64,000 nt of DNA, taken from DASYLJ01 sp036009625 (lineage in GTDB: Bacteria > Desulfobacterota > Binatia > DP-6). Shown here piece by piece: positions 58,089 through 64,000 of this stretch. A program made the position numbers and the translations under genes. The first letter of the stretch is position 1, and each line of letters begins with the position of its first letter. Where the stretch lies: NCBI GenBank assembly GCA_036009625.1, contig DASYLJ010000006.1:27500-91499 (forward strand), read 5' to 3'. The notes beneath the pieces were generated by a model. The model saw only the letters and a list, made by a program, of their open reading frames with translations, had not been told where the DNA came from and did no database searches.

Positions 58089-58117
58089 TTGACTCGTCGA
58101 CGGCACCCGCATAGCCG
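58089..58117 (+). promoter_or_regulatory. Leaderless promoter of the HD/GST operon
   Basis: TTGACT at 58089-58094, a 17-nt spacer ending CCCGCA, and TAGCCG at 58112-58117, with ATG 58124 only 6 nt later. It is almost identical to the promoter at 49792. Confidence 0.5.
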
Positions 58118-58123
58118 CGACCC

Positions 58124-58708
58124 ATGGCCGACGGACGAGCAACGTTCACCAGCATGGACCGCAGCACCGCCGAGGACTGGGCGACCATCACGTCGCACTT
58201 CGTCGGGGGCTTCGCGCAGGCCCTCCCCGATCGCCTCCTGGCCCACATGCGGCTGCTGGACGGTGATCACGCCGGCTTCGCCGTCGACCGCCTGACCCAC
58301 TCGCTGCAGACGGCGACGCGGGCCCAGCGGGCCGGCGAGGACGAGGAGTACGTCGCCTGCGCGCTCCTGCACGACATCGGCGACACGCTGGGCTCGTGGA
58401 ACCACGCCGACGTCGCCGCCGCGATCGTGAAGCCGTTCGTGTCCGAGGCGAACCACTGGATGGTGGCACAGCACGCCATCTTCCAGGGCTACTACTTCTT
58501 CCATCACCTCGGCATGGACCGCGACGCGCGCGAGCAGTTCCGCGGCCACGAGTGGTTCGAGCGCACCGAGCGCTTCTGCGAGCTGTACGATGGACCCGCG
58601 TTCGATCCGAAGGGCGAGACGCTGCCGCTCGAGGCCTTCGAGCCCCTTCTACGACGCGTGTTCCTGTTCCCGAAGCAGACGCTCTTCCGCAGCGAGGCCA
58701 GCCAATGA
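58124..58708 (+). CDS. HD-domain protein (PhnZ/diiron oxygenase-like)
   Basis: This 194-residue protein has the HD metal motif spread over His59 (RLTHSLQ), His83-Asp84 (ALLHDIGD), His94 and His117, the ligand pattern of HD proteins. The block HSLQTATRAQRAGEDEEYVA, with LLHDIGD following, resembles PhnZ and other mixed-valent diiron HD oxygenases rather than nucleotide phosphohydrolases. The exact reaction cannot be told. Its stop overlaps the GST start (ATGA), so both are translated together. ATG 58124 is directly behind the promoter and lacks a ribosome site. Confidence 0.78.
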   Translation: MADGRATFTSMDRSTAEDWATITSHFVGGFAQALPDRLLAHMRLLDGDHAGFAVDRLTHSLQTATRAQRAGEDEEYVACALLHDIGDTLGSWNHADVAAAIVKPFVSEANHWMVAQHAIFQGYYFFHHLGMDRDAREQFRGHEWFERTERFCELYDGPAFDPKGETLPLEAFEPLLRRVFLFPKQTLFRSEASQ

Positions 58709-59388
58709 TCGACCTCTACACGTCGGCGACCCCGAACGGCTGGAAGGCCTCGATCATGCTCGAGGAGCTGGGCATCCCGTACACGGTGCATCCCATCCAG
58801 CTGCAGCAGCTCGAGCAGAAACAGGACTGGTATCTGCGGCTCAACCCGAACGGCCGCATCCCGACCATCGTCGATCACGACAACGGCGACTTCGCCGTCT
58901 TCGAGTCCGGCGCCATCCTCCTCTACCTCGCCGAGAAGACCGGTCGCTTCCTGCCCTCCGACGTGAAGGGACGCTCCACCGTCGTCCAGTGGCTCATGTT
59001 CCAGATGGGCGGCGTCGGCCCGATGCAGGGCCAGGCGAACGTGTTCTTCCGCTACGCGCCCGAGAAGATTCCCTTCGCCATCGAGCGCTACCAGAGCGAG
59101 ACGCGGCGGCTCTACGAGGTGCTCGACCGCCGTCTCGCCGACCACGAGTACCTCGGCGGAGCGTACTCCATCGCCGACATCGCGACGTGGCCGTGGGTGT
59201 CGATCCACTTCTGGGCCGGCGTCGAGGTGGAGGGCCTGCCGCACCTGCAGCGCTGGATCGAGGCCATCCGGGCGCGGCCCGCCGTGCAGACGGGTATCGC
59301 CATCCCGGCGCCGATCCAGGCGGTGAACGCGGCGGAGCTCGAGAAGACCGGCGCATCGATGCTGGTCGGTGCGAAGAAGTCCTCGTGA
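58705..59388 (+). CDS. Glutathione S-transferase family (YghU/YfcG-like)
   Basis: This 227-residue protein has the thioredoxin-like N-terminal domain of nu-class GSTs: LYTSATPNGWKASIMLEELG, LNPNGRIPTIVDHDNGDF, VFESGAILLYLAEKTGRFLP, then an all-helical C-terminal domain with GGAYSIADIATWPWV. Nu-class members bind glutathione without a classical catalytic Tyr or Ser and have disulfide reductase or peroxidase activity. It overlaps the HD gene by 4 nt; the pair suggests detoxification of, or catalysis on, a shared small substrate. Confidence 0.9.
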   Translation: MIDLYTSATPNGWKASIMLEELGIPYTVHPIQLQQLEQKQDWYLRLNPNGRIPTIVDHDNGDFAVFESGAILLYLAEKTGRFLPSDVKGRSTVVQWLMFQMGGVGPMQGQANVFFRYAPEKIPFAIERYQSETRRLYEVLDRRLADHEYLGGAYSIADIATWPWVSIHFWAGVEVEGLPHLQRWIEAIRARPAVQTGIAIPAPIQAVNAAELEKTGASMLVGAKKSS

Positions 59389-59522
59389 TCGAGGTCCATC
59401 CCGTCACCCCGTCGATCGTCGGCGACCGACCCCGCTGAGGCTGCATTTTTCGCTTGCGGTGGTCGCCGCTGGTGGATTACTCCAACGGCATTGTGAACAT
59501 CCCTGCTAGATCCCCTGGATCA

Positions 59523-60872
59523 ATGCTGTCCCGGTGCATGGTGGGTGCCGTCGTCGCGGCGAGCATCCTGGCCCGGAGGCCTGCATGGGCCGCCACCTGC
59601 GACGTCAACTACACCGGCCCGAGCAGCGGCGCCTGGGATACGCCCGGCAACTGGGACACCAATGCCGTCCCGACGACCGCCCAGCGGGCATGCATCCCGA
59701 GCGGCAAAGGCACGATCGTCGTCGCCAATGGCGTCACCGCCACCGTCCTGAACCTGACGTCGCTGTCGGGGATCCAGGTGGCTTCCGGCGGCCTGCTCAC
59801 GATCTTCGACGGCACGGCCGGCTTCTCGAACAGCGTGACCGATCTCACGGTCGTCGGCCCGACGGGCATCTTCCAGACGATCGGCTCGAGCGTCGCCATG
59901 GCGGGCCAGGTGGTCGTCGACGGACACCTTACCTGCAACGTCCGACTCGACAGCGGGAGCATCAGCGGGTCGGGCTCGGTCGGCGGCGCCGTCACCAACG
60001 TCGCGGGCACGGTACGGCCCGGCGGCGCCGGGTCGGTGGGCACGATGATGCTCGGCGGACCGTACACCCAGGAGGCCGGCGGAACGCTCGAAATCGACAT
60101 CGCCTCCGACGTCTCCTACGACCAGCTGTTCGGCCCGAGCAGCGCTCACAGCATTCTCGGCAGTATCGTGGTCACCGTCCTCGGCGCGTACTCGCCGGCG
60201 TCCGGGACCAACTTCTTCTTCTTCGCGCAGAATGCCACCAGCGTCACGATCGGCGCGCAGGTGACGCCGTCGACGTTCGTCGTCACGGCGCTTCCACACG
60301 GCGCCGAGCTGACGTTCAGCCCGCCGACGACCACGACATCGTCCTCGACGACCACGACATCCAGCACCACCACCTCGACGTCGACCGGCCCATCGAGCAC
60401 CAGCAGCACGACGACGACCACCTCGTCGTCCTCGACCACCACCACCCACGCACCGGCGACGACCACGACGACGACCGTGCAGACCGGCTGCGACGGCCCG
60501 CGCGCGGCCACGTTCAGCTCGATCGACTGCCGACTGGACGCGCTCATCGCCGCGGTCGATGCCGCGACCGACATTCCCGCGAAGCTCGCGAACGTCTTCC
60601 GGAAGCAGCTCGGCACCGCACGCGACCGCAAGCAGACGGCCGAGCAGCTCGCCGCCACCGAGGTCAGCCGAAAGGTGCTCGGCACCCTCAAGCAGTCGCG
60701 GCGCAAGGTGATCGCCTTCGCCCACCGCGTCCGGTCGCTCAATGGACGGCACGGCATCCCGACCGCCACCGCCACACCGCTCGCAGCGTCGGCGGACGAG
60801 ATCAGCAGCGACCTGAAGACACTGCGCGATCTCTGCAGGCAATCGTCCGCGTCGGAGTGCGGCGCGCCGTAG
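59523..60872 (+). CDS. Secreted beta-strand-repeat protein with Thr/Ser linker and helical C-terminal domain
   Basis: This 449-residue protein has a signal peptide (MVGAVVAASILARRPAWA). The first ~270 residues are an autotransporter-passenger-like beta repeat region (GAWDTPGNWDTNAVP, GGTLEIDIASDVSYDQLFG, LGAYSPASGTNFFFF). A ~55-residue Thr/Ser-rich linker follows (TTTTSSSTTTTSSTTTSTST and similar), then a helical C-terminal domain with three cysteines (DCRLDALIAAVDAATD, RKVIAFAHRVRSLNGRHG, LRDLC). ATG 59523 was chosen; ATG 59538 is also possible. It is probably exported and surface-linked; function unknown. Confidence 0.72.
   Translation: MLSRCMVGAVVAASILARRPAWAATCDVNYTGPSSGAWDTPGNWDTNAVPTTAQRACIPSGKGTIVVANGVTATVLNLTSLSGIQVASGGLLTIFDGTAGFSNSVTDLTVVGPTGIFQTIGSSVAMAGQVVVDGHLTCNVRLDSGSISGSGSVGGAVTNVAGTVRPGGAGSVGTMMLGGPYTQEAGGTLEIDIASDVSYDQLFGPSSAHSILGSIVVTVLGAYSPASGTNFFFFAQNATSVTIGAQVTPSTFVVTALPHGAELTFSPPTTTTSSSTTTTSSTTTSTSTGPSSTSSTTTTTSSSSTTTTHAPATTTTTTVQTGCDGPRAATFSSIDCRLDALIAAVDAATDIPAKLANVFRKQLGTARDRKQTAEQLAATEVSRKVLGTLKQSRRKVIAFAHRVRSLNGRHGIPTATATPLAASADEISSDLKTLRDLCRQSSASECGAP
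60328..60480 (+). repeat. Low-complexity Thr/Ser linker coding region
   Basis: This stretch is mostly ACG, ACC and AGC codons with a simple-sequence appearance (CGACGACCACG-like). It encodes the linker of the 59523-60872 protein. Confidence 0.8.
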
Positions 60873-60931
60873 CGGACCCCCCCTCGTCCTGACGCGCCGC
60901 GCGATCCTAGCGGGAGATCTTCCAAACGGCA

Positions 60932-60962
60932 TTGACGACCTCGCACCCAACCGTGGTAGGCC
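60932..60962 (+). promoter_or_regulatory. Possible promoter of the 60991 gene
   Basis: TTGACG at 60932-60937 and TAGGCC at 60957-60962 are 19 nt apart. A leader of about 25 nt follows, ending in GAGGAGG before ATG 60991. Confidence 0.3.
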
Positions 60963-60990
60963 GAATCAGGCCCACTACGAGGAGGTCGCC

Positions 60991-62121
60991 ATGGGTTGCA
61001 CGTCTCGTTGGATCGTCGCGATTGCGACCATGCTGGTCGCTGGCTCGATCTCCGTCGCCAGTGCGGTGTGTCCAACCCCGGTGGGATTCGCGTTCGTGGA
61101 TCTCGACGGCAATCTCTGCCACGACCCGTCCGATTCCGGCGACGTGGGCCCGCTGCTGCTCGACGCCACCACACCGTTCACACCGGCTGCCGGCAGCCTC
61201 GTGTGCCCCCCCACCGTCCGCCTGAACGCCGTCGTCACCACGTCCGACGGCCAGCTCGACTGGACCCTGCCCGGCAGCGCGATCGTCGACTGCGCGGTGC
61301 GCGTGCGCCGCCAGTGCAACCAGTGCGTCAACAGCGGCGGGCTGTTCGTCGACGCCGGCGACCGCATCGAGGTCGGCGCCGAGGTCCGCGTGTCGGGTCC
61401 GATCGTGTTGACCGGAGCGAACGGCGTCCACGTCGGCGGCAATCTCGGCACGGTCTTCGTCGCCCACCTCACCGCATCGAGCGGCGACGTCACCACGGCC
61501 GATCGCGTGATGATCGGCACCAGGCCCGAGATCGAGGCCGGCGGCGACGTCCACCTCGGCGACCGGACGACGACCCAGGGTGCGACGATCCATGCGGCGG
61601 GCAGCATCGTCTTCGGCGACCGCGTCCGCATGAAGGAGAAGTATTTCGCCCCGATCGTCGCGATCGCGTCCGCCGACTTCCTCGTGGGTGATGGCGTCTC
61701 GCTCATGACCAAGGAGGAGAAGGTCCAGCTCGCCGCGGACGCCACGCTCGGCGTCTTCCGGGCCGAGCGCATGAGCGCGTCGGGCCGCTCCGTCGACCTG
61801 AGCGGCGGCACGATCGAGCTCGGACCGGGAACCACACTGCGTTCCCGAATGATCAAGCCGCTCTACCCGGACGAAGGCATGGTCGACCTCCACGCCGATG
61901 CGGCGATCGACGCCGACGGCGTGCGCATCGACGCCCCCACCGAAGTGCACCTGACCGTCGCCAGCGGCGCGGTCCTCCGCTTCACCAACGGGCTGATCAG
62001 GGGCGACGGCTCCAGCACCGCGACCTTCACGACGCCGCCGGGCGGCACCTGCGACGTCACCGGCACGACGTTCGACCACGTCACGCCGGTGTTCGTCGGA
62101 TGCACGCCCGTCGGGCCGTGA
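60991..62121 (+). CDS. Secreted beta-helix-like protein of unknown function
   Basis: This 376-residue protein has a signal peptide (GCTSRWIVAIATMLVAGSIS). The mature part has six cysteines near the start (VCPTPVGF, NLCHDP, SLVCPPTV, DCAVRVRRQCNQC), followed by short strands with a parallel-helix rhythm (ADRVMIGTRPEIEAGGDVHL, GDRTTTQGATIHAAGSIVFG). A GAGGAGG ribosome site fixes ATG 60991. It converges with the Cys-rich secreted protein gene. Family is not recognised. Confidence 0.7.
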   Translation: MGCTSRWIVAIATMLVAGSISVASAVCPTPVGFAFVDLDGNLCHDPSDSGDVGPLLLDATTPFTPAAGSLVCPPTVRLNAVVTTSDGQLDWTLPGSAIVDCAVRVRRQCNQCVNSGGLFVDAGDRIEVGAEVRVSGPIVLTGANGVHVGGNLGTVFVAHLTASSGDVTTADRVMIGTRPEIEAGGDVHLGDRTTTQGATIHAAGSIVFGDRVRMKEKYFAPIVAIASADFLVGDGVSLMTKEEKVQLAADATLGVFRAERMSASGRSVDLSGGTIELGPGTTLRSRMIKPLYPDEGMVDLHADAAIDADGVRIDAPTEVHLTVASGAVLRFTNGLIRGDGSSTATFTTPPGGTCDVTGTTFDHVTPVFVGCTPVGP

Positions 62122-62132
62122 CCGCGCGGCGT

Positions 62133-62618
62133 TCAGTGCTTACAGGCGCCGGTCGCCCAGGTGCAGCCGGAGGGTAGCCGGCCGTCCTTCAGCATCGAGC
62201 ACTCCGCCTTGCAGTCGAACTCGGTCATGGCCGCCTTGCAGACGGCGGCGTCCTTCGGCGGGAAGCAGCAGCAGCCCGTGGGTGCGCCGCGCGGCTCCCC
62301 GGTCGCCGGGTTGATCTCCTCCTGGCACGACTCGGCGACCCAACCGCCACTCAGAGTGCGCGCCTCGGCCGCCTTGTCGGCGGCGATGAACTTGTCCCAC
62401 GCCGCCTTCCAGTCCGCCATCTTCTTGAACGTGGGGGCCTTCGGCTGGACTGCCATGCAGTCGGCCTGCGTCTTGATGGAGCAGCGAAACGCGATGCCCT
62501 CGGTCACGCAGCAGCAGCCGGGCGCATCCATCGCCGGCTGCGCCCACGCCGCACCCGCTCCAGCGAGGATGGTACAGAGCATGATCCACATCACAGCACC
62601 GATCGTGCGATTCGACAT
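62133..62618 (-). CDS. Small secreted protein with CCC motifs
   Basis: This 161-residue protein has a signal peptide (AVMWIMLCTILAGAGAAWAQ). The mature part contains two Cys-Cys-Cys clusters (APGCCCVTEG, PTGCCCFPPK) and further cysteines (FRCSIKTQADC, VCKAAMTEFDCKAEC, GCTWATGAC). Internal similarity between the two halves suggests duplication. The thiol-rich pattern could bind metal or form a disulfide core. Family is not recognised. Confidence 0.68.
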   Translation of the reverse strand: MSNRTIGAVMWIMLCTILAGAGAAWAQPAMDAPGCCCVTEGIAFRCSIKTQADCMAVQPKAPTFKKMADWKAAWDKFIAADKAAEARTLSGGWVAESCQEEINPATGEPRGAPTGCCCFPPKDAAVCKAAMTEFDCKAECSMLKDGRLPSGCTWATGACKH

Positions 62619-62707
62619 TGGGACGTCCCTCCGCGGACACCTCTAGCAAACCGACCCGCGGCTGAGCCAGTCGCGCAGCCATATCCAAGCGCGCCGGGAC
62701 GATTCGG

Positions 62708-63514
62708 CTATCCGCGCGCGAACGCGAGCAGCTCGGCGTTGAGGCGCGCCATCTCGGTGACGAAGAGCCCGTGCGACGCGCCCTCGTACACCGAGAGACG
62801 GCACCCCTGGATGGCCGCGGCCGTCCGCCGGCCCGACACCTCGAACGGCACGATCTGGTCGGCCGAGCCGTGGATGACGAGCGTCGGCACGGTGAACGCG
62901 CGCAGATCGGGACGCAGATCGGTCTCCGACAACGTACGCACCATCGCGATCATCGCCTTGCCCGACGCGCGCAACGACAGGTCGACGCCCCAGCGCAGCA
63001 TCTCGGGCGACACGCCCGGACCGAAGAACACCGGGGCGAGCGCGGTGAGGTAGGCGGGACGATCGACGGCCAGCGCCTCGACCATGGCGTCGAACGCCGC
63101 CCCGTCGACCCCGTCGGGGTTGTCCGCGGTCTTCAGGAGGAACGGCGTCGTGGCGCCGACGAGCACCGTACCGGCGACGCGTCCGGCACCGTGACGAGCG
63201 AGATAGCGCGCCACCTCGCCGCCGCCCATGGAGTGCGCGACCAGCGTGACGTCGCGCAGATCGAGTCGGTCGAGCAGCGTCGCCAGGTCGTCGGCCAGGG
63301 TGTCGAAGTCGTAGCCGCTGCCGGGCTGGCTCGATCGACCGCAGCCGCGCCGGTCGTACGCGATGCAGCGCAGCCCCGCGTCGGACAAGGGCGTCGTCTG
63401 GTACTCCCACATGTCGCCGCCGACGCCCCAGCCGTGGATGAAGACGACGGGCCGTCCCCGGCCCCAGTCGGTGTAGTGGATGGCGGTATGATCGTCCGTC
63501 TCGAGGAATGGCAT
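62708..63514 (-). CDS. Alpha/beta hydrolase (haloperoxidase/esterase-like)
   Basis: This 268-residue hydrolase has HGWGVGGDMW as oxyanion region, the nucleophile elbow AHSMGGGE with Ser95, Asp in HGSADQIVPF and His in GASHGLFVT. It is the layout of cofactor-free haloperoxidase-like esterases. No signal peptide is present. ATG 63514 (MPFLETDDHT) is used; ATG 63526 would add four residues. The neighbour on the same strand 112 bp upstream is the partial gene at the right edge. The substrate is unknown. Confidence 0.85.
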   Translation of the reverse strand: MPFLETDDHTAIHYTDWGRGRPVVFIHGWGVGGDMWEYQTTPLSDAGLRCIAYDRRGCGRSSQPGSGYDFDTLADDLATLLDRLDLRDVTLVAHSMGGGEVARYLARHGAGRVAGTVLVGATTPFLLKTADNPDGVDGAAFDAMVEALAVDRPAYLTALAPVFFGPGVSPEMLRWGVDLSLRASGKAMIAMVRTLSETDLRPDLRAFTVPTLVIHGSADQIVPFEVSGRRTAAAIQGCRLSVYEGASHGLFVTEMARLNAELLAFARG

Positions 63515-63626
63515 GAGGAACGCCATTCCAAGCGACGTGCCACGCACGCCGTCGCGTGTGGGCGTGCGGCGCGAGGCGCCGGCCGTTGCGCGAACGCATC
63601 ACCCGTGGCGGCGATGCATCCGAGCG

Positions 63627-64000
63627 TCAGACGCCCGAGCGCGACGGCAGCCCGTTCACGTCGCCACGATCCTTCGCGATACCGTCGAGAGCCTCGGCCG
63701 CGAGATCGATCTCCGGTGGCTGGTACTCGAAGAAGTGCTTCTCCTTGATGACGGTGGCGACGCCGGGCGGCACCATCGTCTCCCAAGACGCATCCCCGCG
63801 CTTGATGCGCGCGAGCACGTCGCGCGAGAAGATCTTCAGATACTCGGCGTGGTGGTTGTCGAGCGGCGTGATGCAGCCGCGCTGGACCAGGTAGCCGTAG
63901 AGCTTGCGCAGACCGGGCGCGACCTCGAGGCTGTCGACGGTGAAGAGCCGATCGGTCTTCTGGTCGAGCAGCGGGTAGACGTAGAGCTTGAGGTCGTTCT
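63627..64000 (-). CDS. C-terminal part of an unidentified protein (partial, runs off right edge)
   Basis: The last 124 residues are visible, starting NDLKLYVYPLLDQKTDRLFT. The visible part is basic/acidic mixed with VKVYVYP-like strands (LYVYPLLD), LRKLYGYLVQRGCITPLD and YLKIFSRDVLARIKRGDASW. There is no signature I can assign. The start lies beyond the window edge. Confidence 0.6.
   Translation of the reverse strand, partial: NDLKLYVYPLLDQKTDRLFTVDSLEVAPGLRKLYGYLVQRGCITPLDNHHAEYLKIFSRDVLARIKRGDASWETMVPPGVATVIKEKHFFEYQPPEIDLAAEALDGIAKDRGDVNGLPSRSGV

Noticed and set aside
1..64000. tRNA, rRNA, insertion sequence, phage or integrase genes
   Set aside because: Intergenic gaps are too short and none shows such sequence; no transposase or integrase motif in any supported frame.

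Overview
The window is about 64 kb of very GC-rich bacterial chromosome with tightly packed genes. The longest intergenic gap is about 300 bp. I see no rRNA, tRNA, CRISPR array, insertion sequence or phage gene. Gram-negative traits are clear: Sec signal peptides, lipoboxes, periplasmic c-type haem proteins and YceI. These sit beside an unusual number of very large modular exoproteins carrying CSLREA beta-helices, cysteine-rich arrays, thrombospondin-3-like Asp-rich repeats and Thr/Ser-rich linkers. That mix resembles uncultured deltaproteobacterial lineages such as Candidatus Binatota. This placement is inference from gene content only; no marker gene in the window proves it.

Layout. 1-2152: a sigma factor with a translationally coupled two-zinc-finger anti-sigma factor, then an MddA-type methanethiol methyltransferase. 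2341-10408: a 1367-residue secreted protein (three NIDO-like domains, 14 disintegrin-like loops), a secreted protein, a phosphofructokinase, an SDR and a small secreted protein. 10542-12556: small proteins, including a three-gene mini-operon, an RRM RNA-binding protein and a short basic protein separated by hairpins. 12563-18913 (minus): DJ-1/PfpI protein, a thiolase-like protein coupled to YceI, and a 1149-residue penicillin acylase. 19036-24875: pabB-pabC, an APC amino acid permease, a serine hydrolase, and an HxlR regulator divergent from a CxxC carboxymuconolactone-decarboxylase-like protein with a visible operator. 24908-29560: DEAD-box helicase, a split DUF1254/DUF1214 pair and a membrane-anchored protein. 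29746-34456: a tandem duplicated pair of ~780-residue CSLREA beta-helix exoproteins. 34444-41761: alpha/beta hydrolase, MFS exporter coupled to a Cys-rich protein, an unusual large SDR, a lipoprotein, an ECF sigma factor and a beta-helix protein. 41796-45167: beta-propeller/c-type haem exoprotein.

45335-51610 is a catabolic block: APH-like kinase, acyl-CoA dehydrogenase and SDR in one operon, followed by a cytochrome P450 and a Baeyer-Villiger monooxygenase. The kinase/dehydrogenase pair resembles the LvaA/LvaC and ACAD10/11 systems for 4-hydroxyacyl-CoA, which would fit ring or chain oxygenation followed by hydroxy-acid breakdown. 52935-64000 holds a 1664-residue PD40-repeat exoprotein, an HD-domain/GST operon, three further secreted proteins, an alpha/beta hydrolase and a partial gene.

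Two start modes coexist. About a dozen genes have strong GGAGG ribosome sites, including both halves of the CSLREA pair. At least seven others have a TTGAMN-N17-19-TA-type promoter whose -10 box ends only 6-11 nt before the start codon, so their mRNAs should be leaderless or nearly so. The promoters of the BVMO and the HD/GST operon are nearly identical, suggesting shared control.
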